Positions 22,515 through 32,177 of a DNA stretch of 64,000 nucleotides are shown here, in pieces (the first letter of the stretch is position 1; every line of letters begins with the position of its first letter). The notes under the pieces were generated by a model. The model worked only from the letters and a program-made list of their open reading frames with translations, ran no database searches and was not told the DNA's origin. This DNA comes from Cystobacter ferrugineus (lineage in GTDB: Bacteria > Myxococcota > Myxococcia > Myxococcales > Myxococcaceae). Position numbers and translations under genes: made by a program. The stretch lies in contig NZ_MPIN01000001.1 of NCBI RefSeq assembly GCF_001887355.1, positions 845,932-909,931 of the forward strand, read 5' to 3'.

Positions 22515-24164
22515 ATGCTGGACGCATTGGTGGTGGGCGCCGGGCCGACGGGCCTGACGATGGCATCGGAGCTGGCGCGGCATGGGCTGAGCTGTCGCGT
22601 GGTGGAGCAACTCCCGGCCCCTTCGCCGCTCTCGCGCGCGCTGGCGGTGCAGGCCCGCACGCTCGAGATCTTCGAGGACCTGGGCATCGTGGAGCAGGCC
22701 CTCGCCCTCGGGCGCGAGGTCCAGGGCTTCAACGTGGTGGGCCAGGGCGGAGCGCGCGCGCGTGTTTCCCTGCGCGGCTTCACCTCGCTGGAGACGCGCT
22801 ACCCCTTCATCCTCATGCTTCCGCAGGACGCCACCGAGGCGCTGCTCACCGAGCACCTGGGCTCCTTCGGCCCGCGGGTGGAGCGGGGCGTGGGGCTGGA
22901 GGGCTTCGAGCAGGGGACGGAAGGGGTCGTGGCCACCTTGATGCACGAGGATGGCCGGACGGAGCGCGTGTCCGCGCGGTGGCTGCTGGGCTGTGACGGC
23001 GCCCGCAGCCGGGTGCGCAAGGGGTTGGGCCTGCCCTTCGAGGGCTCGACGTATGAGGACTCGTGCGTGCTGGCGGACGTGCGCGTCGAGTGGTCCCTGG
23101 GTGAGGGCGAACTGGTCATCATGCCGTCCGCGCATGGCGTGGTGGGAGCCTTCCCCATGCCTGGGGGGCAGCGCTACCGGTTGTTCTTCATCCGGCCGCG
23201 CGAGGACGTCGCCGACGCCGCCGACGACGTGGCGCCCCTCGCCCTGGAGGAGATCCAGGCGCTGGTGGACCAGATGGTGCCCGTGCCCACGCGCGTGAGT
23301 GAGCCGCGGTGGATGTCGCGCTACCGGCTGCACAGCCGGGGCGTGACGCGCTACCGCCAGGGCCGTGTGTTCCTCGCCGGCGACGCCGCGCACATCCACA
23401 GCCCCGTGGGGGGCCAGGGGATGAACACGGGCATCCAGGATGCCTACAACCTCGCCTGGAAGCTGGCGCTCGTCACCCGGGGCCGCGCGCCGGAGTCCCT
23501 GCTCGACACGTACGAGCTGGAGCGGCACCCCGTGGGACGCCATCTGTTGCATGGCACGGACCGGGCCTTCTCCCTCATGGCGCGAGGGGGGCTTGGGGCG
23601 CGGCTGTTCCGTGCCCACGTGGTGCCCCGGGTCGCCACCCGCCTGTTCAGCAGTGCCATCGCGCAGCGCCGCGTGTGGCGTTTCGTCTCCCAGCTCACCA
23701 TCCGCTACCGCGAGAGCCCCCTGTCTTCCGAGCACCTGTGGGGCGAGGACGTGGGAGGTGTGAGCAGGCGGCAAGGTCCCGGGCCCGGGGAGCGGGTCCC
23801 GGAGATGCCCATCCGGGGCGAGGGCGTGGAGCGCCTGCACCAGGTACTGCGCGGACCCCAGCACACGCTGCTGCTGTTCACGGGCCTGTCGTTCGAGGCC
23901 CCGCGGCGTGAGGAGCTGGTCGCGCTCGCGGGCCGGCTGGAGCAGCAGTACGGGCCCTGGTTGAAGGCGCGCGTGGTGGTGGCCGGAGAGCGCACCCCCT
24001 CCTCCCGGGTGCTGGCCGACGAGGACGGCGCGGTGCATCGCCGCTTCGGCGCGGGGGCGGAGGGGTTCTACCTGGTGCGGCCCGATGGGTATGTGGGCCA
24101 CCGCGAGTGGCCGCTCGAGACGAAGCGGCTGGAAGCGGAGCTCGCGCGCCGGCTGGGCCGGTAG
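22515..24164 (+). CDS. FAD-dependent monooxygenase (aromatic hydroxylase family)
   Basis: The 549-residue protein is a group A flavin monooxygenase. It has the N-terminal Rossmann fold (LVVGAGPTGLTMASELARHG), the DG motif (LLGCDGARSRVRKGLG) and the GD motif (VFLAGDAAHIHSPVGGQGMN) that binds FAD ribityl. A thioredoxin-like C-terminal domain follows, as in MhpA and phenol hydroxylase relatives. It would hydroxylate an aromatic or polyketide-like substrate using NAD(P)H and oxygen; the substrate is unknown. The ATG at 22515 begins the Rossmann strand after GCGAGGACG; an in-frame ATG at 22482 would overlap the epimerase gene. The stop directly abuts the stop of the opposite-strand EamA gene. Confidence 0.88.
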   Translation: MLDALVVGAGPTGLTMASELARHGLSCRVVEQLPAPSPLSRALAVQARTLEIFEDLGIVEQALALGREVQGFNVVGQGGARARVSLRGFTSLETRYPFILMLPQDATEALLTEHLGSFGPRVERGVGLEGFEQGTEGVVATLMHEDGRTERVSARWLLGCDGARSRVRKGLGLPFEGSTYEDSCVLADVRVEWSLGEGELVIMPSAHGVVGAFPMPGGQRYRLFFIRPREDVADAADDVAPLALEEIQALVDQMVPVPTRVSEPRWMSRYRLHSRGVTRYRQGRVFLAGDAAHIHSPVGGQGMNTGIQDAYNLAWKLALVTRGRAPESLLDTYELERHPVGRHLLHGTDRAFSLMARGGLGARLFRAHVVPRVATRLFSSAIAQRRVWRFVSQLTIRYRESPLSSEHLWGEDVGGVSRRQGPGPGERVPEMPIRGEGVERLHQVLRGPQHTLLLFTGLSFEAPRREELVALAGRLEQQYGPWLKARVVVAGERTPSSRVLADEDGAVHRRFGAGAEGFYLVRPDGYVGHREWPLETKRLEAELARRLGR

Positions 24165-25010
24165 TCAGGTCTCTTCCTGGGCGGGCGGTCTGCTGCCCGA
24201 GGACGCGGCCCACAGCGTGCGCCAGGCGGTGGCCAGGAGGATGATGGCGCCGCCCACGAGCGCCCAGGGGCCGGGCCGCTCGCCCGCGAAGAGGAAGGTC
24301 CACACGGGGTTGAGCACCGGCTCGAGCAGGATGATCAGCGAGGCCTCCAGGGCGGGGGTCTCGCGCAGACCGCGCTCGAAGAGCGCATAGGCGCACCCGA
24401 GCTGGAACACGCCGAGGAAGACGAGCATCCCGAGGTCCATCGCCGTGGGGCGGGGCCCCTCGAGGGCGGGCACGAGCGTGGCGAGCCCCGCGAGGACGTT
24501 GCCCCACACGAGCACGGAGGTGCCCTCGCCCCGGGTCGCGCGCAGCCCGAGGATGCACATCGCGAAGGAGACGCCCGAGCCCAGGGCCACCATGTTGCCC
24601 CAGAACTGGCCGGGGTTGAGCTGGTCGAGGAAGAAGAGGCTCAGGCCGAGCAGGAACACGGGCACGGCCATCCACTCGCCACGTGAGGGCCGCTCGCCGA
24701 GCACCAGGGGCGAGAGCAGCAGCACGTAGAGCGGCGCGGTGTCCTGCAGGAAGATGGCGTTGGCCGAGGTGGTGAGCTTGTTGGCCACGATGAACGTCAC
24801 CACCGTGGTGGCGTAGGCGAACGTGGCCAGGAGTCCGCGAGCCGAGGGCCGCTTGCGCCCCTCGGGGAGGGCGAGCGCGAGCGCCACGGCGGCGATGAGC
24901 GAGCGGCCGGAGGCGAGCTGCCAGCCGGTCAGACTGGACAGCTTCACGAGGACGCCCGCGGTGGACCAGAGCGTGGCGGCGGCGAGCAGATAGAGGCGGG
25001 AGGGGTGCAT
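24165..25010 (-). CDS. EamA/DMT-family drug/metabolite exporter
   Basis: The 281-residue membrane protein has about ten hydrophobic segments arranged as two EamA repeats (about 5-130 and 140-265). Motifs typical of the family are ATLWSTAGVLVKL near the N-terminus, LQDTAPLYVLLLSPLVLGERP closing the first repeat and IILLEPVLNPVWTFLFAGERP closing the second. Members export amino acids, purines or other small metabolites; the substrate is not predictable. The ATG at 25010 starts repeat one; the long open frame further upstream is antisense to the next gene. It converges on the monooxygenase gene with no gap. Confidence 0.9.
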   Translation of the reverse strand: MHPSRLYLLAAATLWSTAGVLVKLSSLTGWQLASGRSLIAAVALALALPEGRKRPSARGLLATFAYATTVVTFIVANKLTTSANAIFLQDTAPLYVLLLSPLVLGERPSRGEWMAVPVFLLGLSLFFLDQLNPGQFWGNMVALGSGVSFAMCILGLRATRGEGTSVLVWGNVLAGLATLVPALEGPRPTAMDLGMLVFLGVFQLGCAYALFERGLRETPALEASLIILLEPVLNPVWTFLFAGERPGPWALVGGAIILLATAWRTLWAASSGSRPPAQEET

Positions 25011-25136
25011 GGGCGGGACGCGAGCCCCTGAGTATGTCGCGAATGTCCGGTTCGTGGATGAGTCTGCAAGATTGTTTTGCGCAATGCGTAAGGGTGCAGT
25101 CAGATGGACGGACTGGCTGTCCTGGGAGGCAACGAC

Positions 25137-25667
25137 ATGGCCGAGAAGTGGGACAAGCAGTTGATGGACTTCCTCAAGCGCACGGGCGAGGAACTCAAGC
25201 GCACGGGCGAGGACCTCAAGACCGAGGCGCAGCGGCTGCTCGTGGAGGTGCAGGACCCGAGCAACCAGGCCAAGGTGAAGGAGGGCCTGCAGAACCTGCG
25301 CGTCTGGGCGGTGGCGACGGGCAAGCAGGCCGCGGAGCACCTGGAGTCCGCCGCGCGCCGCGTGGAGGAGACCGTCGAGGGCGCCTTCGACAGACATTCG
25401 TCTTCCGCGGCTCCCCCGTCCCCGGTGCCCCCCGCGGCACGGACCCCGTCGGCGCCTCCCCCGCCTCCTCCAGTGCCCCCCACGCCTCCGGTGCCTCCCG
25501 AGGCCAAGGCCGCCGCCAAGGCGGGCGCGTCCAAGTCGATTGGCCGCAAGAAGCCCTTGGCCAAGACCGCTCCCGCCAAGACCGCCGCCGCGAAGAAGCC
25601 GGCGGCCAAGAAGGCGAGCTCCCCCAAGTCGATCGGCCGCAAGAAGCCCGCCCGTCCGGCCTCCTGA
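25137..25667 (+). CDS. Histone H1-like Lys/Ala/Pro-rich protein
   Basis: The 176-residue protein has three parts. Residues 1-85 are an amphipathic helical segment with a short repeat (FLKRTGEELKRTGEDLKTE). Residues 90-125 are a Pro/Ala/Ser linker. The tail is basic (AKTAPAKTAAAKKPAAKKAS) and flanked by two copies of KSIGRKKP. Such tails bind DNA or another polyanion nonspecifically, as in eukaryotic H1 and bacterial H1-like proteins. The function here is inferred from composition only. The ATG at 25137 follows GGGAGGC. It lies directly before grpE-dnaK. Confidence 0.7.
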   Translation: MAEKWDKQLMDFLKRTGEELKRTGEDLKTEAQRLLVEVQDPSNQAKVKEGLQNLRVWAVATGKQAAEHLESAARRVEETVEGAFDRHSSSAAPPSPVPPAARTPSAPPPPPPVPPTPPVPPEAKAAAKAGASKSIGRKKPLAKTAPAKTAAAKKPAAKKASSPKSIGRKKPARPAS

Positions 25668-25751
25668 GGTCAACGAGCGGCCGTCGGAGCGGGGCCCGGG
25701 GTCTTGGCCGGGGGCGTTGGATCAACCCGCGCCCCATGCCATAGTGCGCGC

Positions 25752-26630
25752 GTGGCCGGCTCGAACCGTGATTCGAAGGGTAGCTTCCAGGCGGAAATCT
25801 CTCAGGACGTCATCGACGAGGCGCTCAAGAGCGTCGAGCGGCGTGCCCATCCTCCCGAGAGTGGGGATGGGGATGTTCCCGAGGGGGGCAGAACGCTGGA
25901 AATGGACATCCCCGAGGGCATGACCCTGGAGGTGGACGTTCCTCCGTCCGTCTTCGGCGAGAGCGAGTCCGGCTCGGGCGCGCCCTCCATGGCCGCCCTG
26001 ACCGATACGCGCCAGCGTTTGGAGGCCGTCCAGCGCGAGCTGGAGGAGGCCCGCGCCCAGCTCGAGTTCAGCCAGACCAAGAGCCGCGAGACGATGGAGC
26101 GCCTCAAGGAGAGCCACGAGCGCGCCCTGCGCGCCACGGCCGACCTGGAGAACTACAAGAAGCGCGCGCAGAAGGAGAAGGAGGAGATCCAGAAGTTCGG
26201 CCTCGAGCGCCTGCTCAAGGACTTCCTCCCGGTGCTCGACAACCTGGATCGCGCGCTGGAGGCGTCCCAGAAGTCCACCGACTTCGAGGCCTTCCGCACC
26301 GGCGTGGAGATGACGCGCAAGCTGTTCGACAGCGCCATGGGCAAGCAGGGCGTCAAGGGCTTCTCCGCCGTGGGCCAGCCCTTCGATCCGCGCCTGCACG
26401 AGGCCATGCAGCAGGTGGAGAGCGCCACCGTGCCTCCGGGGCACGTCGTCTACGAGGCCGTGCGCGGCTACATGCTCAATGATCGGCTCATGCGGCCCGC
26501 GCTGGTGGTGGTGGCGCGTGCTCCCGAGGGAGCCAGGCCCGAGCCGGTTTCCAGCAAAACGCCGGGGAGTGCGCCCACGGGGGGGGCCACTTCCGCGCAG
26601 CCCGGCAACACACCCAGCGAGGGTCAGTAG
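25752..26630 (+). CDS. grpE: Nucleotide exchange factor GrpE
   Basis: The 292-residue protein is longer than typical GrpE (about 200). It has an acidic N-terminal extension of about 85 residues (with EMDIPEG and EVDVPPS repeats), a long coiled-coil helix (about 90-150), the GrpE core with [13 protein letters not shown] and [12 protein letters not shown], and a Pro/Gly/Ser-rich tail. It releases ADP from DnaK. The dnaK gene starts 6 bases later. The GTG at 25752 is chosen; a possible promoter (TTGGAT - 17 bases - CATAGT, 25717-25745) would then give an almost leaderless message, so the start is uncertain. Confidence 0.9.
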   Translation: MAGSNRDSKGSFQAEISQDVIDEALKSVERRAHPPESGDGDVPEGGRTLEMDIPEGMTLEVDVPPSVFGESESGSGAPSMAALTDTRQRLEAVQRELEEARAQLEFSQTKSRETMERLKESHERALRATADLENYKKRAQKEKEEIQKFGLERLLKDFLPVLDNLDRALEASQKSTDFEAFRTGVEMTRKLFDSAMGKQGVKGFSAVGQPFDPRLHEAMQQVESATVPPGHVVYEAVRGYMLNDRLMRPALVVVARAPEGARPEPVSSKTPGSAPTGGATSAQPGNTPSEGQ

Positions 26631-26636
26631 AACGCC

Positions 26637-28469
26637 ATGGGCAAGGTCATTGGAATCGATCTGGGGACGACGAACTCGTGCGTGGCCGTGATGGAAGGCG
26701 GCGAGCCGGTGGTCATCCCCAACAGCGAGGGCAGCCGCACCACCCCGTCGATGGTGGGTTTCACCGAGTCGGGTGAGCGGCTGGTGGGGCAGATCGCCAA
26801 GCGGCAGGCCATCACCAATCCGGAGAACACCGTCTTCGCCGTCAAGCGGCTCATCGGCCGCAAGTTCGACTCGCCCGAGGCCAAGAAGGCCATCAGCGTG
26901 AGTCCCTTCCGCGTGGTGCCCAGCCCCAACGGGGACGCGTGGGTGGAGAGCCGCGGCAAGAGCTACAGCCCGCCGGAGATCAGCGCCATCGTGCTGATGA
27001 AGATGAAGCAGACGGCGGAGGACTATCTCGGCGAGCCCGTCACCGAGGCGGTCATCACCGTGCCCGCCTACTTCAATGACAGCCAGCGCCAGGCGACCAA
27101 GGACGCGGGCCGCATCGCCGGCCTCAACGTGCTGCGCATCATCAACGAGCCCACGGCCGCGGCGCTCGCCTATGGTCTGGACAAGGTGCGCGAGACGAAC
27201 GCCGAGCGCATCGCGGTGTACGACCTGGGCGGCGGCACGTTCGATATCTCCATCCTGGAGCTCAACTCGGGCGTCTTCGAGGTCAAGAGCACCAACGGCG
27301 ACACGTTCCTGGGCGGTGAGGACTTCGACCAGCGCCTCATCGACTTCCTGGCCAAACGCTTCGCCGAGCAGAACAACGGCCTGGACCTGCGCAAGGACCG
27401 CATGGCGCTGCAGCGCCTGAAGGAAGCGGCCGAGCGCGCCAAGCACGAGCTGTCCAGCGCGACGGAGACCGAGGTCAACCTCCCCTTCATCACCGCGGAC
27501 GCCACCGGCCCCAAGCACCTCACCGAGACGATCGAGCGCACCACCTTCGAGTCCCTGGTGGCCGACCTGGTGGAGCGCTCCATCGAGCCGTGCCGCATCG
27601 CGCTCAAGGACGCGGGCATTCCGGCACAGCAGATCCACCAGGTGTTGCTGGTGGGCGGCATGACGCGCATGCCGGCGGTGCAGCAGAAGGTGAAGGAGTT
27701 CTTCGGCAAGGAGCCGCACAAGGGCATCAACCCGGACGAGGTCGTCGCCGTGGGCGCGGCCATCCAGGGCGGCGTGCTCAAGGGCGAGGTGAAGGACGTC
27801 CTCCTCTTGGACGTGACGCCGCTGTCCCTGGGCGTGGAGACGGCGGGCGGTGTCTTCACGAAGATCATCGACAAGAACACCACCATCCCGTGCAAGAAGG
27901 GCCAGGTGTTCTCCACCGCGGTGGACAACCAGCCGCTGGTGAGCGTGCACGTGTTGCAGGGCGAGCGCGAGATGGCGGTGGACAACAAGACGCTGGCGCG
28001 CTTCGAGCTGGTGGGCATCCCTCCGGCGCCCCGTGGCGTGCCGCAGATCGAGGTCTCCTTCGACATCGACGTGAACGGCATCGTGCACGTGAGCGCCAAG
28101 GACCTGGGCACCGGCAAGGTGCAGCAGGTGCGCGTGGTGGGCAACTCGGGTCTGACCGAGTCGGAGATCCAGTCGATGATCTCCGACGCCCAGGCCAACC
28201 AGTCCAACGACAAGCTGAAGAAGGAGCTGGCCGAGCTGCGCAACAACGCCGACTCGCTCATCTACACCACGGAGAAGAGCCTCGAGGAGTACGGCAACGT
28301 CCTCCAGGAGAAGGACCGCACGGAGATCAAGGCCGACGTGGACCACCTCAAGGAGACGCTCAAGGGGTCGGACGCGGAGGCGGTGCGCGAGGCCTACCAG
28401 AAGCTGGAGACGAGCGCCTACCGCATCGCGGACGCCCTCTACGCCGACCAGTCCAAGGCGAGCTCGTGA
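26637..28469 (+). CDS. dnaK: Hsp70 chaperone DnaK
   Basis: The 610-residue protein is a full Hsp70. It has the N-terminal ATPase domain ([47 protein letters not shown]), the substrate-binding beta domain ([17 protein letters not shown]) and a helical lid. The C-terminal tail is short and lacks the EEVKD-like end of the E. coli protein. It is co-transcribed with grpE; no dnaJ follows. Myxobacteria carry many DnaK paralogues, so this need not be the housekeeping copy. Confidence 0.97.
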   Translation: MGKVIGIDLGTTNSCVAVMEGGEPVVIPNSEGSRTTPSMVGFTESGERLVGQIAKRQAITNPENTVFAVKRLIGRKFDSPEAKKAISVSPFRVVPSPNGDAWVESRGKSYSPPEISAIVLMKMKQTAEDYLGEPVTEAVITVPAYFNDSQRQATKDAGRIAGLNVLRIINEPTAAALAYGLDKVRETNAERIAVYDLGGGTFDISILELNSGVFEVKSTNGDTFLGGEDFDQRLIDFLAKRFAEQNNGLDLRKDRMALQRLKEAAERAKHELSSATETEVNLPFITADATGPKHLTETIERTTFESLVADLVERSIEPCRIALKDAGIPAQQIHQVLLVGGMTRMPAVQQKVKEFFGKEPHKGINPDEVVAVGAAIQGGVLKGEVKDVLLLDVTPLSLGVETAGGVFTKIIDKNTTIPCKKGQVFSTAVDNQPLVSVHVLQGEREMAVDNKTLARFELVGIPPAPRGVPQIEVSFDIDVNGIVHVSAKDLGTGKVQQVRVVGNSGLTESEIQSMISDAQANQSNDKLKKELAELRNNADSLIYTTEKSLEEYGNVLQEKDRTEIKADVDHLKETLKGSDAEAVREAYQKLETSAYRIADALYADQSKASS

Positions 28470-28522
28470 GGTGACGCGGGGCCTCTTCCCGTGGCCCGTG
28501 TCTCCGGTGTTCAATACGCCCC

Positions 28523-30016
28523 GTGGATTTCCCTTCGCTCGAAGCCGAGGTCGCCTTCCTGCGCGGCCTGACCGCCGTGGTGCGGATGGCGGATGACATC
28601 CTCGAGGACTGCCTGGAGCGGGGGTTGAACCTCGACGCGGCGGTGGATGTCTTCCTCACGCAGTGCACCCGGCTGGTGCACGCCTCGTCGGGTTTCATCA
28701 GCCTCCGGGGGACCACGGGCCCGGTGCTCACCCGCGTCTCGGGCCGGCTGGGGGTGGACGTCTTCGAGGCCGCGGGTTGGAAGGGCTGCCGCCGCCTGTC
28801 CCCGGAGCGCATGCTCTTCTGTGCTCCGCTGGCGCTCGGCCGCCTGGAGCTGGGCACGATGGGGCTGGTGGTGGACGGCCGCTTCGACGATGGCGGCACG
28901 CTGGTGATGAAGCTGGTGGACGCCATGGCGGATCAGCTCGACAACGCGCTCCTGGCCTTCATCGCGCTGGCCGACGGGCGCAACGTGCTGGAGCGGCTGG
29001 ACGAGCTGGCTCCCGAGGATCCCCTGACGGGAACGCGCGGACGGATCGGCCGCTATGAGCTGGTGACGCCGCTGGGCTCGGGCGGCATGGCGCAGGTGCT
29101 GGTGGCGCGCACGCGGGGGCCGGAGGGGCTCGGCCGACTGGTGGCGCTCAAGCGGATCCTCCCCCACCTGGCGTCGGATCCGGACATGGTGAAGCAGTTC
29201 CTGGACGAGGCGCGGATCGGCCTGCGGCTGTCCCACCCCAACCTCATCACCTTCCACGACTTCGGTGAGTCGCAGGGGGCGTACTACCTGGTGATGGAGC
29301 TGGTGCGCGGGGTGGACTTCGATCGGCTGCTGGCGGTCACCCGGCCCTCCCCGGCGGTGGTGGTGTCCATCGTGGTGCAGGCCCTCCACGGCCTGCACGC
29401 GGCCCACCAGGCGCGCGGCGAGGATGGGCACCCGTTGCAGTTGGTGCACCGGGACCTGTCCCCGCACAACCTGATGGTGGGCTTCGACGGGCGGGTGAAG
29501 GTGCTGGACTTCGGCGTGGCCAAGGCGCGCGCCCAGCGCACGGTCACGCTGCCGGGCATCGTCAAGGGCAAGCCGCTCTACATGTCGCCGGAACAGGCCC
29601 GGGGACAGTGCCTGGACGCGCGCAGCGATCTCTTCGCCATGGGACTCATCCTCTACGAGGCGCTCACCGGCACGCGTGCCTTCGACCGGGGCGAGGAGGT
29701 GGAGTCCATGCACGCCATCTGCCTGGATCGGTTGACCCGGCCCGAGGGCATGTCGCTCGGGCTGTGGGAGGTGTTGGACAAGGCCCTGGCGAAGAAGCCG
29801 GAGCAGCGCTTCGCGCATGCGCTCCAGATGGCCGAGGCCCTGCTGCGGGTGTGCCCTCCGGCGCGGGAGGGGGACGTGGGGCAGCTCATGGCCACGCACT
29901 TCCCCGAGCGCCTGCATGGCTTCGAGCGTCTGGAGCGCGTCCACCTCGGCTCGGGCAAGCTGTCCGGCCCGCCGACGAATGCGCGCTCCGCCGTTCCAGT
30001 GGACTCGAAGCGCTGA
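28523..30016 (+). CDS. Serine/threonine protein kinase with N-terminal GAF-like domain
   Basis: The 497-residue protein has a GAF-like sensory module (about 20-150, LDAAVDVFLTQCTRLVHASSG) and a Pkn-type kinase domain (about 173-450). Key kinase residues are the Gly loop GSGGMAQV, Lys210 (VALKRI), catalytic Asp311 in HRDLSPHN and metal-binding Asp329 in DFG. The SPEQARG motif closes the activation segment. No membrane segment is seen, so it is cytoplasmic. It sits 53 bases after dnaK and may respond to the same stress, which is inference. The GTG at 28523 starts the first helix. Confidence 0.92.
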   Translation: MDFPSLEAEVAFLRGLTAVVRMADDILEDCLERGLNLDAAVDVFLTQCTRLVHASSGFISLRGTTGPVLTRVSGRLGVDVFEAAGWKGCRRLSPERMLFCAPLALGRLELGTMGLVVDGRFDDGGTLVMKLVDAMADQLDNALLAFIALADGRNVLERLDELAPEDPLTGTRGRIGRYELVTPLGSGGMAQVLVARTRGPEGLGRLVALKRILPHLASDPDMVKQFLDEARIGLRLSHPNLITFHDFGESQGAYYLVMELVRGVDFDRLLAVTRPSPAVVVSIVVQALHGLHAAHQARGEDGHPLQLVHRDLSPHNLMVGFDGRVKVLDFGVAKARAQRTVTLPGIVKGKPLYMSPEQARGQCLDARSDLFAMGLILYEALTGTRAFDRGEEVESMHAICLDRLTRPEGMSLGLWEVLDKALAKKPEQRFAHALQMAEALLRVCPPAREGDVGQLMATHFPERLHGFERLERVHLGSGKLSGPPTNARSAVPVDSKR

Positions 30017-30019
30017 GGC

Positions 30020-30724
30020 TCAGAATCCACGCTTCTTCGGATCCTGCTCGCCGCTGAGGTTCAACCGGCGCTGGGGGTTCTGGTCGGAGTCTCCCCGCAT
30101 GCTCAGCCGGCGCGTGTCCTCATAGAGCTCGTCCTCGACGATGACGGTGGGCTCTTCCTCCGTGGACGAGGCGCGCATCTCGGGCCGGGTGCCCTCGTGG
30201 CGCAGGGGCAGGCCGATGCCGGGCTCCTGGGGGAGGACTTCCGGCGTGGGCCGCTCGATGGCGCGATCCCTGGCCCGGTCTTCTTCCGTCAGGAAGGGGC
30301 TGGCCTGGGCGCCCTCGGTGTTGTGTGCTCCGATGCCCTGGTTGCCCAGGTCATCGGTTCGCAGGCCCTCGATGCGGCGGCTCATGGGCAGGGCCGCATA
30401 GGCGTCCGGGTCGCTCCGGGCCATGTCCCGCTCCACCGCGGCGGTGCTGGCGGGGGCTCCCCCGACCCGGCCCGAGTCCAGGGGATCGACGTTGTGGAGC
30501 TCGGTGGTGGAGAACGGACGCAGGCTGTCCTTGCCGTGGGCCAGGATGATTTCCCCCTCCACGATGTCCGCGACCTCCGAGTAGCGCACGGAGTAGTCCT
30601 TGGGGAAGAAAAGTCCCTTCTCGATGTGGAACTCGCTCTCGCCGACGGCGTACACCCTGCCCAACCGGTGCCCGTCGATGCTGCGAACGGTCATGCCTTC
30701 CTTGATTCCATCGCGTTGATACAT
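30020..30724 (-). CDS. PRC-barrel/DUF2171-like protein with acidic disordered tail
   Basis: The 234-residue protein has a compact N-terminal beta domain (GMTVRSIDGHRLGRVYAVG and YSVRYSEVADIVEGEIIL), similar to PRC-barrel or DUF2171 proteins. The rest is charged and apparently unstructured, with many Arg/Glu/Asp/Pro and the C-terminal DPKKRGF. The family is tentative and no function is claimed. The ATG at 30724 follows a GAGGCGG ribosome-binding site. It converges with the kinase gene (3-base gap) and diverges from livK. Confidence 0.6.
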   Translation of the reverse strand: MYQRDGIKEGMTVRSIDGHRLGRVYAVGESEFHIEKGLFFPKDYSVRYSEVADIVEGEIILAHGKDSLRPFSTTELHNVDPLDSGRVGGAPASTAAVERDMARSDPDAYAALPMSRRIEGLRTDDLGNQGIGAHNTEGAQASPFLTEEDRARDRAIERPTPEVLPQEPGIGLPLRHEGTRPEMRASSTEEEPTVIVEDELYEDTRRLSMRGDSDQNPQRRLNLSGEQDPKKRGF

Positions 30725-30903
30725 GATCCGCCTCCTCGCGGTTGGCTCCAGGGGAAAGATGGAGATCCCACCAGGGGAAGGGCACCTTCCCGAGGGGGGT
30801 CCTGGGGGAGGCGCTTGCCGGGCTGGCGGCTCCACGGGGGGCGGGAAGGCTGTCTTTGGGACCGAGAAAAGGCCCCGGGAGGCCCGGTCGGACGGTTGCG
30901 TGC

Positions 30904-30932
30904 TTGACCCCTCAATCGCCTCCCCATAGAAA
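30904..30932 (+). promoter_or_regulatory. Putative sigma70-type promoter for liv operon
   Basis: TTGACC (30904-30909), a 17-base spacer and TAGAAA (30927-30932) lie in the divergent 250-base region, about 43 bases before the livK ATG. It matches 5/6 and 4/6 of the consensus. The rest of 30725-30974 shows no other clear signal. Confidence 0.5.
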
Positions 30933-30974
30933 ACCAGGGCTTTGCCGCACACTTGGTCCCGTGAGGTAGCCCCC

Positions 30975-32177
30975 ATGCGCCGTTTCACTCCGCTATTCCT
31001 CGCAGCGTTCGCTCTCTTTTCGGCTGGTTGTGAAAAGAAGTCCCAGCCCACTCCCGCTGATACGGGTCCGCAGGGTCAGGCGACCCAGCCTGCTCCCACG
31101 GGAGGCACGCCGCCCGCCTCCGAGACCCTGCTGCTCGGTGAGGTGAGCAGTCTCACGGGCTCCCAGGCGAGCTTCGGTGTGTCGACGCAGCGCGGTGTGG
31201 AAATGGCCATCAAGGAGGCCAATGCCGCAGGCGGGGTGAAGGGCAAGAAGATCGCGGTGCGCGTCTACGACAACCAGAGCAAGCCCGAGGAGGCGGCCCA
31301 GGCCGCTACCCGCCTCGTCACCCAGGACAAGGTGCTGGCCATCATCGGTGATGTGGCCTCGTCCAACTCCCTGGCCATGGCCGACAAGGCGCAGGCGGCC
31401 CAGGTGCCGATGGTTTCCCCCGCCTCGACCAACCCCGCCGTGACGCAGAAGGGTGACTACATCTTCCGCGTCTGTTTCATCGACCCGTTCCAGGGCTTCG
31501 TGATGGCGAAGTTCGCGCGCGAGAACCTGAAGCTGGACCGGGTCGCCATCCTCCAGGACAACAAGAGCGCCTACTCCATCGGCCTCGCCGAGGTGTTCGC
31601 CCAGAAGTTCGCGGAGATGGGGGGCAAGGTGCTGGCGACGGAGAGCTTCGCGCAGGGCGACACCGACTTCCGCGCGCAGCTCACCGCCATCAAGAAGACG
31701 AAGCCGCAGGGCATCTACGTTCCGGGCTACTACAACGACGTGGGCCTCATCGCCCGCCAGGCGCGCGAGCTGGGCCTGACGGTGCCGATGATGGGCGGGG
31801 ACGGCTGGGACTCGGACAAGCTGTTCGAGCTGGCCGGCAACGCGCTGGATGGCAGCTACTTCTCCAATCACTACTCGCCGCAGAACCCGGATCCGCGCGT
31901 GCAGAAGTTCATCGCGGACTACAAGGCGGCCTACGGGAACACGCCGGACGCGCTGGCGGCGCTGGGGTATGACGCGGCTCGCGTGGTGATCGCCGCGATG
32001 GAGAAGAGCAAGGACCTGACCGGCCCCTCCATCCGCGAGGCCATCGCGCAGACGAAGGACTTCCCGGGCGTGGCCGGCACCATCACGCTGGATGAGAACC
32101 GCAACGCCGTGAAGTCCGCGGCGATCCTCAAGGTTGGCGACGGCAAGGCCGAGTTCGTCACCACCGTCAATCCGTAA
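30975..32177 (+). CDS. livK: Branched-chain amino acid ABC transporter binding lipoprotein
   Basis: The 400-residue protein has a lipoprotein signal with lipobox (LFSAGC, Cys19), a Pro/Thr-rich linker and a type I periplasmic binding fold. It starts with LLLGEVSSLTGSQASFG and shows GVEMAIKEANAAGGVKG and VRVYDNQSKPEEAAQAATRL, all typical of LivK/LivJ. It would bind leucine, isoleucine, valine or a related ligand and deliver it to LivHM. It heads a five-gene operon; its stop overlaps livH by one base (TAATG). Other ligands such as urea or short amides are possible for this family. Confidence 0.94.
   Translation: MRRFTPLFLAAFALFSAGCEKKSQPTPADTGPQGQATQPAPTGGTPPASETLLLGEVSSLTGSQASFGVSTQRGVEMAIKEANAAGGVKGKKIAVRVYDNQSKPEEAAQAATRLVTQDKVLAIIGDVASSNSLAMADKAQAAQVPMVSPASTNPAVTQKGDYIFRVCFIDPFQGFVMAKFARENLKLDRVAILQDNKSAYSIGLAEVFAQKFAEMGGKVLATESFAQGDTDFRAQLTAIKKTKPQGIYVPGYYNDVGLIARQARELGLTVPMMGGDGWDSDKLFELAGNALDGSYFSNHYSPQNPDPRVQKFIADYKAAYGNTPDALAALGYDAARVVIAAMEKSKDLTGPSIREAIAQTKDFPGVAGTITLDENRNAVKSAAILKVGDGKAEFVTTVNP

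Noticed and set aside
25717-25745. TTGGAT - 17 bases - CATAGT as grpE promoter
   Set aside because: Matches the consensus poorly and would place the transcript start at the GTG codon, so it is mentioned only as a caution on the grpE start.
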